A stretch of DNA of 64,000 nt from Haloplanus ruber (GCF_024494725.1 NZ_JANHDK010000001.1:1240001-1304000), one strand, 5' to 3'. Counted from the stretch's first letter, positions 26,610-35,346 are shown. Made by a program: numbers and translations. Notes: generated by a model not told the origin, from the sequence alone.

Positions 26610-26752
26610 GCCTGACCTGGGGTGGCGACTCACAAAACGTCGGGGATTTCGGGGTAGGATCCGCGGCGGACCGAGACGGGCAAAAGGAAAGCCATTTCAA
26701 ATACCCCCGACAACGGTGGTATGCGTAGCGACGAAATACAGAACCACTGCGA

Positions 26753-26837
26753 GCGTGGGTAGCCAAGCTAGGCCAACGGCGCAGCGTTGAGGGCGCTGTC
26801 CCATAGGGGTCCGCCGGTTCAAATCCGGTCCCACGCA
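26753..26837 (+). tRNA. tRNA-Leu (anticodon GAG)
   Basis: An 85-base class II tRNA. The acceptor GCGTGGG pairs with CCCACGC and A is the discriminator. The D arm starts GCCAAGC, the anticodon stem is CAGCG/CGCTG around loop TTGAGGG, giving GAG (reads CUC). The long variable arm TCCCATAGGGG and T arm GCCGG-TTCAAAT-CCGGT follow. No intron and no encoded CCA. An AT-rich box about 26694-26703 could be its promoter. Confidence 0.95.
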
Positions 26838-26990
26838 TCGCACCGGCGCGAGCGAACGCGAGCGCCCACCGATGCAGGTGATTCCCACCCGGGACATCAC
26901 CCACGCACAACTTCTCTGCGAACGCACGACCACGAGCGTGAGCCACGGCCGGACGAAGCGTTCAGGTACGCACGGGGCGAACAGTCACGT

Positions 26991-27326
26991 ATGACTCCGC
27001 CGGTCCCGCTACACGGCGTCGCGAACGCCGGTGTCACGCCCGGATTGCTCGTCGTCGTCCTCGTCGCGACCCTCGGGGCGGCCGTGCTTCTCGGCCTGGC
27101 CTTCGCGGCCTTCGTCCGACGACGCTCCCGTCCCTACCTCCTGCTCGTGGCCGCCTTCGCGGCGCTACTCGGTCGTTCCGCCGTCGTCGGGGTGAGTCTG
27201 CTCGGCGGCTTCTCGCCGGCCACGCACCACCTCCTCGAACACAGCCTCGACGTGGTGTTGGTGGCACTGGTCGTCGCGGCGGTGTACTACGCCCGGAGCG
27301 TCGACCGGGAGGTGTCTACCTCGTGA
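26991..27326 (+). CDS. three-helix membrane protein, DUF7471-like, coupled to a winged-helix gene
   Basis: A 111-residue protein with three helices: LLVVVLVATLGAAVLLGLAFAAFV, then a basic RRRSRPY loop, LLLVAAFAALLGRSAVVGVSLL and VVLVALVVAAVYYARSV. The start of helix 3 has ATHHLLEHSLD, resembling LTHSIVIESAL in the product at 25725-26000, with the same basic loop after helix 1. The next gene, a winged-helix regulator, begins at GTG 27323 inside this gene's stop. The gene order is the reverse of the first pair. Frames upstream of the ATG at 26991 run back into the tRNA and are not coding. Confidence 0.82.
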   Translation: MTPPVPLHGVANAGVTPGLLVVVLVATLGAAVLLGLAFAAFVRRRSRPYLLLVAAFAALLGRSAVVGVSLLGGFSPATHHLLEHSLDVVLVALVVAAVYYARSVDREVSTS

Positions 27327-27838
27327 CGACGCAACGTGACCGCATCCGCCGACACGTCGACGCCAACCCGGGTGTCCACTTCAACGAACTCGCTCGCGAA
27401 CTTGACCTGGCGACGGGGCAGGTCCAATACCACCTCAAGAAGCTCCGCCGCGACGACGACTTGATCGCGGAGCCACTGTACGGCCGCACACACTACTACA
27501 CGCCGGAGTACGACGCGACAGAGCGTGGCGCCATCGCCGTGTTGCGTCGGGAGACGGCGCGAGACGCGTTGCTCACCCTGATCGACCGGGGGCCGAGTCC
27601 GCCGGATACGGTCGCCGACGACCTCGGAATCGCCCGGAGTACGCTGGAGTGGCACTTGGGTCACCTGACCGAACAGGGCCTCGTCGAGAAGCGACGCGAC
27701 GACCGCGACCGCGTGACACTCGCCCTGTCGCGGCCGGCGGCGACCGCCAGCGCGCTTCGGGAGATCGAACCCTCGCTTCCCGAGCGACTCGTCGACCGGT
27801 TCACGCGACTCGTCGACGGACTGGTCGCCGACGAGTAG
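27323..27838 (+). CDS. double winged-helix transcriptional regulator
   Basis: A 171-residue protein with two consecutive winged-helix units. The first (RDRIRRHVDANPGVHFNELARELDLATGQVQYHLKKLRRDDDLI, residues about 5-50) and the second (ARDALLTLIDRGPSPPDTVADDLGIARSTLEWHLGHLTEQGLVEKRR, about 80-130) follow the ArsR/MarR pattern common in haloarchaea. The C-terminal helix may serve in dimerisation. Translation starts at GTG 27323, overlapping the membrane-protein stop by four bases. Targets are unknown. Confidence 0.88.
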   Translation: MTTQRDRIRRHVDANPGVHFNELARELDLATGQVQYHLKKLRRDDDLIAEPLYGRTHYYTPEYDATERGAIAVLRRETARDALLTLIDRGPSPPDTVADDLGIARSTLEWHLGHLTEQGLVEKRRDDRDRVTLALSRPAATASALREIEPSLPERLVDRFTRLVDGLVADE

Positions 27839-27896
27839 CCTTCGAGAGCTACACCACAACCCGCTTCCCGTCAGCGACCGAAGTCGCCACTAACCG

Positions 27897-29186
27897 ATGT
27901 CTATCGACGGCGACCGCTCGCGGCGGGCCGTCCTGAAAGCGGCCGTCGCACTCGGCGGTGCGAGCGCGCTGAGCGCCTGTCTGGACCGCACCGACGACGA
28001 CCCGGTACCGACGGGTGATCCCGCGGCCAAGCCGCCGCGACAACACGCCTGGCGCGAGTACGTCCGCCACGACGACCACGGGAACAGCCGCCTTCCCGCT
28101 CACCAGGTCCTCCTGTATCTCGATTTCGACGTCGGGGGTCCGCCGACCGACGCGGACCGGGATGCGCTGGCGGCCTCGCTCGCGGCCCTCGACCGCGCCT
28201 ACGCGTGGCGCCACGAAGGCCTCCTTCACTCGATTGCCTACTCGCCGGCCTACTTCGACCGGTTCGACACCCCGCTTCCGGAGGGAATCGACCTCCCGGA
28301 ACCGACGGCCCTGTCACCGTTCGAGTCGCCGACGTTCGACCGGCAGGACGCCGTCCTCCACCTCGCGAGCGACCGGGCCGACGCCGTGTTGGAAGCCGAC
28401 CGCGCCCTCCGCGGAGAGCGCGAGGCGGCAAACGGCGTGTCGGTCCCGTCGCTCACCGAGGTGGCGACGGTAGACTCCCGGCGGACGGGCTTCGTCGGCG
28501 CCGGCCTCCCCGCAGCCAACCAGGACGCGGCGGGGATTCCCGACTCAAAGCCCGTGCCGGAGGCGTCGCCGCTGTTCATGGGGTTCGAAGCGGGATTTCG
28601 CGGTAACCAGGCGACCGAGGACTACGTCACCGTCGATACGGGTCCCTTCGCCGGGGGGACGACCAAGGTGATCGCCAACCTGCGCCAGCGACTCGCCGAC
28701 TGGTACGACGAGCAGTCCCACGAGGAACGAGTGATGGAGATGTTCAGCCCGGGGCACGCCGAAAACGGTCTCGTCGAGGGCGTCGGCGACAACCTCGGGT
28801 CGTCGAGCGGAATCGACCGGTTCGTCGACAGCGTCGTCGACGACGCGCGCGAGCACGGACGGGTCGGCCACGCCCAGAAGGCCGCGCGGGCGAACCGCGA
28901 CGCGGACGGGAACGTCCGCCTGCTGCGCCGACACTTCGAGTCGACCGACGACATCGGATCGGACCAGCGGGTCGCCAGCCTGCACTTTCCGTCCCTCCAG
29001 CGGCGGATCTCGGCGTTCGAGGCCGTGCGTCGGGCGATGAACGGAACGGACCTGACCGAGGCGACACCGGCGATTCGTCAGCGGGTCAACAACGGCATTC
29101 TGGAGTACATCTTCGTGCGCCGGCGGGGGAACTTCCTCGTCCCGCCACGGCGACACCGGGTTCTGCCGACGCCGCGGCCGGAGTGA
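27897..29186 (+). CDS. DyP-peroxidase-like Tat lipoprotein (DUF7405 type), likely lacking the catalytic Asp
   Basis: A 429-residue exported protein: RR at residues 9-10 and lipobox Cys28. The body follows the heme-binding DyP fold in order. GFVGAGLP at 198-205 sits where DyP enzymes have GF-x-DG; GGTTKVIANLRQRLADWYD (253-271) matches the strand-helix after it; GHAQKAARAN with His325 fits the proximal heme-ligand segment; LLRRHF (342-347) matches the conserved LLRRGY. The catalytic Asp of GxxDG is absent, so peroxidase activity is doubtful though heme binding may remain. It is followed by a P19-like lipoprotein, echoing EfeB plus P19 iron systems. Confidence 0.75.
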   Translation: MSIDGDRSRRAVLKAAVALGGASALSACLDRTDDDPVPTGDPAAKPPRQHAWREYVRHDDHGNSRLPAHQVLLYLDFDVGGPPTDADRDALAASLAALDRAYAWRHEGLLHSIAYSPAYFDRFDTPLPEGIDLPEPTALSPFESPTFDRQDAVLHLASDRADAVLEADRALRGEREAANGVSVPSLTEVATVDSRRTGFVGAGLPAANQDAAGIPDSKPVPEASPLFMGFEAGFRGNQATEDYVTVDTGPFAGGTTKVIANLRQRLADWYDEQSHEERVMEMFSPGHAENGLVEGVGDNLGSSSGIDRFVDSVVDDAREHGRVGHAQKAARANRDADGNVRLLRRHFESTDDIGSDQRVASLHFPSLQRRISAFEAVRRAMNGTDLTEATPAIRQRVNNGILEYIFVRRRGNFLVPPRRHRVLPTPRPE

Positions 29187-29250
29187 GCGACACGCCGGCG
29201 TTCGACGGCCGGACCAGAACCGGTATTCCGCCCGAACCCCGAGCGTGGAT

Positions 29251-30327
29251 ATGAAGCGCCGGGAACTACTTCGGACGGGAGCAGCCCTGTCTGGGGCGCT
29301 GACGCTCGCTGGCTGTTCCAGCCTGATCGAGACGCGGGCGGCCGGGGTCCCCCCAGTCCCGGAGAACCGCCCCGACGGCGTCTACTATCCCAGCCACGTC
29401 GAGGGCATGGAGATGGTCGGCACAGCGTCGAGCGGTGACTACACCGTCGGTCTCATGTACAGCTACCCACACCGGTTCTGGAACGTCAACGGCGAGAGCG
29501 TCGCTCTGACGGAGATCGACGCCGACGACGCCGTCCACCTGATGGCGAGCGTCTGGGACACCGACACCGAGGCGATCCTCCCCGACACTGGCCTGTCGGC
29601 CGAAATCTACCGGGAGGGATCGCTCGTCTCTCAGGAGGCCATCTATCCCATGCTCTCCCAGCCGATGGGGTTTCACTACGGGGCGAACTTCGGGCTGGAC
29701 GGTGAAGGCGAGTACACGGTTCGCCTGAGTGTTGGCGCGATGTCGACGCGCCGGACGGGGGCGTTCGAGGGCCGGTTTGCCGATCCGACGACCGTCGAGA
29801 TTCCCTTCGAATACAGCGAGGCGGCGAAAGAAGACATCGCGTTCCGCACCCTCGACGACCAGGTCAGTACCCCCGGAGCGGTCGACGCCATGGCTATGAC
29901 AGCCCTTCCCGACGCCGTCGCTCCAGCGGAGTCGGCACTGCCGGGTCGCGTCCTCGGTTCAGCGACGAGCGACGACGCTCGCCTGATTGTGACCGCCCTC
30001 GACACGCCGCCAGCGGGCGTCGACGGCGACGGGACGTACCTCGCAGTCTCGGCGCGAACGCGGTACAACCGAATGGTGATCCCCGCGATGGGGCTGTCGG
30101 GACGGCTAGCACGAAACGGCGAGGCCGTCTACGATGGGGCGTTCGAACGGACACTCGACCCGGATCTGGGCTATCACTACGGGGCGGTCGTCGACGACAT
30201 CGCCTCGGGGGACGAACTCACCCTTTCGGTGACCGTCCAGCCACAGACGGCGCGCCACGAGGGGTACGAGACGGCCTTCGGCGGGCTCATGGGCGGGATG
30301 CCCGACGTGACGGTCGCGGTGCCCTGA
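29251..30327 (+). CDS. P19/Tp34-like metal-binding lipoprotein with two domains (DUF7350 type)
   Basis: A 358-residue lipoprotein; the signal MKRRELLRTGAALSGALTLAGC combines a twin-arginine motif with lipobox Cys22. The N-terminal domain resembles P19/Tp34 iron- or copper-binding proteins: YPSHVEGMEMVG, LMYSYPHRFW, HLMASVWD and MGFHYGANFGLDGEGEYTVRLSVG supply His, Met and Glu ligands. The second domain repeats the pattern (TYLAVSARTRYNRMVIPAMGLSG, GYHYGAVVDDIASGDELTLSV), so it arose by duplication. It lies 64 bases after the DyP-like gene on the same strand. No Ftr1 permease is nearby. ATG 29251 is preferred; a GTG two codons earlier is possible. Confidence 0.82.
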   Translation: MKRRELLRTGAALSGALTLAGCSSLIETRAAGVPPVPENRPDGVYYPSHVEGMEMVGTASSGDYTVGLMYSYPHRFWNVNGESVALTEIDADDAVHLMASVWDTDTEAILPDTGLSAEIYREGSLVSQEAIYPMLSQPMGFHYGANFGLDGEGEYTVRLSVGAMSTRRTGAFEGRFADPTTVEIPFEYSEAAKEDIAFRTLDDQVSTPGAVDAMAMTALPDAVAPAESALPGRVLGSATSDDARLIVTALDTPPAGVDGDGTYLAVSARTRYNRMVIPAMGLSGRLARNGEAVYDGAFERTLDPDLGYHYGAVVDDIASGDELTLSVTVQPQTARHEGYETAFGGLMGGMPDVTVAVP

Positions 30328-30366
30328 ACGACAAGGGATTTATCCGTCGGTGCCGTTGTCGCGGAT

Positions 30367-31311
30367 ATGGCAGGCCCCGTCACCGACGCGCTCGCCTGGG
30401 CCGTCATCGGGCTGTTTCTCGTCGGTGCGCTCCTCCGCTGGCGGGAGTACGACGGCGGGCGGACGGTTACCGTCGCCGCCTGGGCCGTCTTCGCCGCCTT
30501 CTGGGCGGCGCTCGTCCCCCACTTCGCGTTCGAGCAAAAGAGCTTCGTCGAGGGCTTTCTCTCGCTGGCCGCCGTCCCCGCGTCGCTGTACGTCGGATGG
30601 CTCCTCTACGACGGCCGGGACTCCCTGTTCGTCCTTTCGAAGGCCGTCGCGGTCATGGGGGTCGTCTACCTCCCCTTCGAGACGATTCCGGCGCTCACGA
30701 TGGGCGGCCTCGCGCTCCCCTCACCCCGGTATGTCCTCATCTCGCATACGACCGCCCAGACCGAGCGAGCGATGGAACTGCTCGGGTACACGCCGACGCT
30801 CGTTGAAGGCGATCAGGGCTATCTCAATACGTTCAAATTCGTCACCGAGGGCGGACACGTCATCCTGTTCTCGATCATCCTCGCCTGTACAGGCCTGGGA
30901 AGCATCGCCATCTTCGTCGGCCTTATCGCCGCCGTGAAGGCGCCGTTGGGTCGAAAACTCCGTGCGCTCGCCATCGCCGTGCCCGTCATCTACGTCCTCA
31001 ACATCGCACGGACGACGTTTATCGGCCTGATGTTCGGCAAGCAGTATATGCAGTGGTTCGTCGACGAAGTCCTCTTCCTGTTCGGCGGGACCGACCCCTA
31101 CAAGGTCTCCTTTTACCTCTCGGATCGCGTCATCAGCCAGGTGCTCGCGGTGTTTGCACTGATCGCCGTCACCTACCTGGTCGTCCGCGAACTCCCCGAA
31201 CTGCTGACGATCATCGAGGACGTCCTCTATGTCGTCACCCGCGAGGAGTACGACCTTCGGGAGGCCCTCGACCTGCCCGAACGGGGCGAGGTCGGACCGG
31301 GCGCCGATTAA
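30367..31311 (+). CDS. artA: archaeosortase A
   Basis: A 314-residue membrane protein with about eight helices. The exosortase/archaeosortase triad can be placed at Cys174 (IILACTGLGSIAIF), Arg215 (NIARTTFIG) and Arg254 (LSDRVIS), one residue beyond the Haloferax ArtA positions as I recall them (Cys173, Arg214, Arg253). It cleaves PGF-CTERM tails of surface proteins such as the S-layer glycoprotein and couples them to a lipid. The box ggatttatcc at 30335-30344 is about 28 bases before the ATG. The gene is followed by an AT-rich spacer and a convergent gene. Confidence 0.95.
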   Translation: MAGPVTDALAWAVIGLFLVGALLRWREYDGGRTVTVAAWAVFAAFWAALVPHFAFEQKSFVEGFLSLAAVPASLYVGWLLYDGRDSLFVLSKAVAVMGVVYLPFETIPALTMGGLALPSPRYVLISHTTAQTERAMELLGYTPTLVEGDQGYLNTFKFVTEGGHVILFSIILACTGLGSIAIFVGLIAAVKAPLGRKLRALAIAVPVIYVLNIARTTFIGLMFGKQYMQWFVDEVLFLFGGTDPYKVSFYLSDRVISQVLAVFALIAVTYLVVRELPELLTIIEDVLYVVTREEYDLREALDLPERGEVGPGAD

Positions 31312-31559
31312 AAACACAGGGAGACGGCGACAATGCTTTCGTGGGCAGGCTGAGCGTCCCTGATCGGTATGGCGTGTCGCGACGGCGGGTGTCACCCGAC
31401 CTCAGAGCCTACCGACCCCGACCGACTCCCTACGAAGTTAAAATACGCAGAACTGTTTAAAATTGTCTATTTTTCCCAAATATTGAACTGTTATATCGCC
31501 ATACTCCACATGTTCGTTGGTATTTTGGCGCCGTTACACTTTGGTTCGGTCGGATTCAG
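31312..31559. other. AT-rich spacer between convergent artA and dphB
   Basis: A 248-base spacer between two 3' ends where no promoter is needed. The part from about 31437 to 31550 is clearly AT-rich against the rest of the window. It contains GAACTGTTTAAAA at 31450-31462 and GAACTGTTATAT at 31485-31496, a direct repeat with TATA-like ends 35 bases apart, and short T-runs. It may hold terminators for both genes or a promoter for a small RNA antisense to dphB. I find no convincing coding frame. Confidence 0.5.
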
Positions 31560-32354
31560 TCAGCGCTCGGGCAGGAGCGACGCGGGCGCCTCCGCGAGCG
31601 TTCGGAGCGCGTCGGCCTCGACGTGATGGATCTCGCCGGGAATCACTAGCAGGTGAAGCGGGTCGCCGAAGTCACGGTCGGCGAGGGCCGCGAGACGGTC
31701 GGCAACGACCAGCGGATCGGGACTGCCGGCCCGCGCGACGGCCACGGCGAGGCGGTCGGGCCACTCCGCGGCCAGCAGATCGGCAGCGACGTCGGCGGTC
31801 ATGAACCGCTCGCCGGCGTCCGGTCCCCGTCCGTCGTCGACCTTGATGTCGAGGTAGACGAGGGTGTGGAGACCGCGCTCGCGGTTGGCCGCCACCGAGT
31901 CGACGACGGAATTGGGGACGCCATCCCCGCCGTGGGCGCGGGGAAAGGGGAGCGTGACGGCCTTCCCGAAGCGGTAGTTCTGGAGGCCGGTGAGACCGCT
32001 GGCCGCGGACTGGGCGGTGACGCCGTGGACCACTCGGGTGTCGATGCCGCGGTCGACCGCGCGCAGACGGAGGTCGACGTGGGTCGTCGAGATCATGGCG
32101 TCGCCGGCGGTCAGGAAGACGGCGTCGCCGGCCTCGGCGGCGTCGAGGATGGGGTCGGGGTTCCGCTCGACGCCGGCGCGGTCACGGATCTCGATGTCGA
32201 TCCCGTGGTGGGATTCGAGAGCGTCGACGCTGGTGCCGACGAGTCGACTGGTGTAGAACTCGGCGAACGCGTGGTCGGCCGCACGGAGGGCGTCGCGTCC
32301 CTCGACCGTGATCGACCGCTCGTCGTAGAGTCCGAGGCCGACGAAGGTGAGCAT
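31560..32354 (-). CDS. dphB: diphthine synthase
   Basis: A 264-residue SAM-dependent methyltransferase of the tetrapyrrole-methylase fold. The opening MLTFVGLGLYDERSITVEGRDALRAADHAFAEFYTS and VFLTAGDAMISTTHVDLRLRA are diagnostic for Dph5/DphB. It methylates the modified His of elongation factor 2 during diphthamide synthesis. GLHTLVYLDIKVDDGR is also family-specific. The sequence is full length. ataaat near 32376-32382 lies about 25-28 bases before the ATG. Confidence 0.95.
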   Translation of the reverse strand: MLTFVGLGLYDERSITVEGRDALRAADHAFAEFYTSRLVGTSVDALESHHGIDIEIRDRAGVERNPDPILDAAEAGDAVFLTAGDAMISTTHVDLRLRAVDRGIDTRVVHGVTAQSAASGLTGLQNYRFGKAVTLPFPRAHGGDGVPNSVVDSVAANRERGLHTLVYLDIKVDDGRGPDAGERFMTADVAADLLAAEWPDRLAVAVARAGSPDPLVVADRLAALADRDFGDPLHLLVIPGEIHHVEADALRTLAEAPASLLPER

Positions 32355-32381
32355 ACGGGTCGTGGGACGCGGGCGGATAAA

Positions 32382-32537
32382 TCAGGTGCGTCTCGCGCGC
32401 GCCTGTCGTACGTCCGCGCCGTCGCGGACGAGGTCCTCACAGTTCGGGCAAACGCGGGGTTCGGTCATGCCGGAGGGAGCGAATACCCGGACGTAGTCGT
32501 CGGTGACGAACGAGCCACAGTTCTGACAGCTCGGCAT
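32382..32537 (-). CDS. DUF7563 small zinc-ribbon protein
   Basis: A 51-residue protein, MPSCQNCGSFVTDDYVRVF, then PRVCPNCEDLVRDGADVRQAR. Two C-x2-C pairs (residues 4-7 and 30-33) predict one zinc ribbon; the rest is charged. It matches small haloarchaeal proteins filed as DUF7563, function unknown. It ends 27 bases before the dphB start on the same strand and may share its transcript. Confidence 0.85.
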   Translation of the reverse strand: MPSCQNCGSFVTDDYVRVFAPSGMTEPRVCPNCEDLVRDGADVRQARARRT

Positions 32538-32639
32538 ACGTTCGCATGAGTGACGTGAACCAACATGTACGTTACGGCCGACCGGGTCGTCCGGGACAGG
32601 GGTCGTCGTTTCAAGTAACCCGGGATCGAACGGGCGCGT

Positions 32640-33080
32640 ATGTACGACGCAATACTCGTCCCGACGGACGGTAGCGAGGGTGTCGACCGCACACTCGATC
32701 ACGCCCTCGAGATGGCGAACAACCACGACGCGACGATCCACGCCCTCTATGTCATCGACCGCCGGTTCGAACTCGCGGCCGACGAGGACCGCGACGACCT
32801 GATCGCTCGCCTCACCGAACGCGGCGAGGCGGCCGTCGCGACGGTGGCCGAACGGGCCGAAGCCGCCGGCGTCGACGCCGTGACCGACGTCCGCGAGGGG
32901 GTGCCCTACAAGACCATCCTCGGGTACGCCGACGAGGCGGCCGTGGACGTGATTACGATGGGGACCCACGGCCGCACCGGCCGGGACCGACTCGCCCACC
33001 TCGGGAGCGTCACCGAGCGCGTCGTCGAGAACGCGACGGTCCCCGTCTTCGTGGTCAACATCGGGGACGACGCGGACTGA
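32640..33080 (+). CDS. universal stress protein (UspA family)
   Basis: A 146-residue Usp-fold protein. It begins MYDAILVPTDGSEGVDRTLDHAL and carries the ATP-binding pattern in VITMGTHGRTGRDRLAHLGSVTERVVENATVPVFVV. These dimeric cytoplasmic proteins bind ATP and respond to stress; the specific trigger is not predictable. A TATA-like stretch (tcaagtaa, about 32611-32618) is 28 bases before the ATG. It converges on the malic-enzyme gene with a gap of seven bases. Confidence 0.93.
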   Translation: MYDAILVPTDGSEGVDRTLDHALEMANNHDATIHALYVIDRRFELAADEDRDDLIARLTERGEAAVATVAERAEAAGVDAVTDVREGVPYKTILGYADEAAVDVITMGTHGRTGRDRLAHLGSVTERVVENATVPVFVVNIGDDAD

Positions 33081-33087
33081 TCGCCCG

Positions 33088-35346
33088 CTAGCGTTCCTGT
33101 GCGTCGACGACGGCGACGCCAGCGAGATTGACGATATCCTTGACCTCGTCGCCCCGCTGGAGGACGTGGACCGGTTCGTCCATGCCGACCAGCATCGGGC
33201 CGACGGCGTCGGCGCCGCCGAGGCGCTGGAGGAGTTTGTAGCCGATGTTCCCTGCCTCCAGATTCGGGAAGATCAGCACGTTCGCGGGGTCGTCCAACTC
33301 GGCGAAGTCGTAGGTCCCGTCGACGATATCCTCGACGACGGCCGTGTCGGCCTGCATCTCTCCGTCGACCGGGAAGTCGACCGCCGGATCGTCGCGTAAG
33401 GTCTCGGCGGCCCGGCGAGGCTTGCGCGTCCCCGCGTTGTCCACGCTCCCAAAGTTCGAATACGAGAGGAACGCCGCCCGCGGTTCGACGTTGAACCGCC
33501 GAGCCAACTCGCCGGTGTGGCGACCGATCTCGGCCAACTCGTCCGCGCCGGGGTCCTGGTTGACGGTGGTGTCGGCGACGAAGATCACCCGGTTGCGGAA
33601 GGCGAGCATGTAGACGCCGGCCGCGTACTCAGCGTCCGCGGCGGTTCCGATCACCTGGAGTGGCGGTCGCAACGCCGACGGATAGTGGTGGGTCAGCCCC
33701 GTGAGGAGGGCGTCGGCGTCACCGGCCTCGACCATCACGCTTCCGAAGTAGTCGGTGTCGGTGCGGACGCGGTCTTCGGCCTCGACCCGCGTGAGGCCTT
33801 TGCGCTTGCGCGCGTCGTAGAGTCGGTCGGCGTAGGAGTCGAGCGTGTCGGCCGCTGCCGGGTCGACGACCTCGGGGTCGAAGTCGAGACCGAGGTCCTC
33901 GACCCGACCTTCGATGGTCGCCCGGTCGCCCAGCAGAATCGGGTGGGCGATGCCTTCGGAGACCATCTGGGCGGCGGCGCGGATGGTCGTCGGGTTCGTC
34001 CCCTCGGCGAGGGCGACCCGCTTGGGGTCGGTCTTGGCCTTGTTGAGGATGATCCGCATCATCTCGCGGTCCTTGCCGAGGCGGGCCTCTAGGTCCTCGC
34101 GGTAGGTATCGAGGTCGAGGTCGACTCGGGTGACGCCGCTCTCGACGGCGGCCCGCGCGACAGCGGGAGCCACCTCGAAGAGCACGCGCGGGTCGAGCGC
34201 CTTCGGGATGAGGTACTCGGGGCCGTAGCGGAGCGGTTCGTCGCCGTAGGCCTTCGCGACTGCGTCGGGCACGTCCTCGCGGGCGAGTTCCGCGAGCGCG
34301 CGGGCGGCCGCAACCTTCATCTCCTCGTTGATCTCGCGTGCACGCACGTCGAGGGCGCCGCGGAACATGAAGGGGAAACAGAGGACGTTGTTCACCTGGT
34401 TGGGGAAATCGGAGCGCCCGGTGGCGGCGATGACGGTGTCGTCGCGGGCCGCCTTGGCCTCGTGGTAGCCGATCTCGGGGTCGGGGTTGGCCATCGCGAA
34501 GATGATCGGATTGTCGGCCATCGAGCGCACCATCTCGGGGTCGACGAGGTCGCCGACCGCGAGGCCGACGAAGACGTCGGCGCCGGCCATGGCGTCGGCC
34601 AGGTCGCCGGCAGGGCGGTCACTCGCGAACCGCGCCTTGTAGTCGTTGACTGCGCCGGCCTCGGCGCGGTCGGTCGTGACGATTCCCGAGGAGTCCACCA
34701 TCGTCACGTTCTCGCGGGGAACACCGAGCGAGACGTAGAACTCGGCGGTGGCGATGGCGCTGGCACCCGCGCCGGCGAAGGCCACCTCCAGGTCGGCGAG
34801 ATCCTTGTCGACGATGTCGGCCGCGTTGAGCAGGGCCGCCCCGGAGACGATGGCGGTACCGTGTTGATCGTCGTGGTAGACGGGGATATCCATCCGCTCG
34901 CGGAGGCGTTCCTCGATCTCGAAACACTCGGGCGCCTTGATGTCCTCGACGTGAATGCCGCCGAAGGAGGGTTCGGTGAGCGACACCGCCTCGACGATGG
35001 CGTCAGGATCAGCGGTGTCGAGTTCGAAGTCGAAGACGTCGATGTCGGCAAAGCGCTTGAGCAGCACGCCTTTGCCCTCGATGACGGGTTTCGACGCCTG
35101 GGCGCCGATATCACCGAGACCGAGGACCGCCGAACCGTTCGAGACCATGCCGACCAGATTCCCCTTCGCGGTGTACGTGTAGGCGTCGGCGGGGTCGTCG
35201 GCGATGGCCCGGCAGGGGGCGGCCACACCCGGCGAGTACGCCAGGCTCAGATCGCGCTGTGTGCTGGTCGGCTTCGTCGTCTCGATAGCGACTTTCCCCG
35301 GTGGGTCGCGCCGGTGGTAGTCGAGGGCGTCTTCGTCGAGTCCCAT
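33088..35346 (-). CDS. maeB: NADP-dependent malic enzyme fused to phosphotransacetylase-like domain
   Basis: A 752-residue protein of the MaeB type. Residues 1 to about 420 are the malic enzyme (SLAYSPGVAAPCRAI, VYHDDQHGTAIVSGAALLNA, GAGASAIATAEFYVSLGV for the nucleotide); residues about 430-752 are a phosphotransacetylase-like domain (ALAEGTNPTTIRAA, GLTHHYPSALRPPLQVIG). It decarboxylates malate to pyruvate and makes NADPH; in bacterial homologues the second domain senses acetyl-CoA rather than catalysing. ataaaac at 35371-35377 lies 28 bases upstream of the ATG. Confidence 0.95.
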   Translation of the reverse strand: MGLDEDALDYHRRDPPGKVAIETTKPTSTQRDLSLAYSPGVAAPCRAIADDPADAYTYTAKGNLVGMVSNGSAVLGLGDIGAQASKPVIEGKGVLLKRFADIDVFDFELDTADPDAIVEAVSLTEPSFGGIHVEDIKAPECFEIEERLRERMDIPVYHDDQHGTAIVSGAALLNAADIVDKDLADLEVAFAGAGASAIATAEFYVSLGVPRENVTMVDSSGIVTTDRAEAGAVNDYKARFASDRPAGDLADAMAGADVFVGLAVGDLVDPEMVRSMADNPIIFAMANPDPEIGYHEAKAARDDTVIAATGRSDFPNQVNNVLCFPFMFRGALDVRAREINEEMKVAAARALAELAREDVPDAVAKAYGDEPLRYGPEYLIPKALDPRVLFEVAPAVARAAVESGVTRVDLDLDTYREDLEARLGKDREMMRIILNKAKTDPKRVALAEGTNPTTIRAAAQMVSEGIAHPILLGDRATIEGRVEDLGLDFDPEVVDPAAADTLDSYADRLYDARKRKGLTRVEAEDRVRTDTDYFGSVMVEAGDADALLTGLTHHYPSALRPPLQVIGTAADAEYAAGVYMLAFRNRVIFVADTTVNQDPGADELAEIGRHTGELARRFNVEPRAAFLSYSNFGSVDNAGTRKPRRAAETLRDDPAVDFPVDGEMQADTAVVEDIVDGTYDFAELDDPANVLIFPNLEAGNIGYKLLQRLGGADAVGPMLVGMDEPVHVLQRGDEVKDIVNLAGVAVVDAQER

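Noticed and set aside
26838-26990. Possible attachment site or integrated element downstream of tRNA-Leu
   Set aside because: No repeat of the tRNA 3' end and no integrase gene is seen; ordinary genes follow.
31369-31626. 85-codon frame across the artA-dphB spacer
   Set aside because: Its C-terminal half is antisense to dphB and its composition shifts abruptly; no family resemblance or promoter at a suitable distance.
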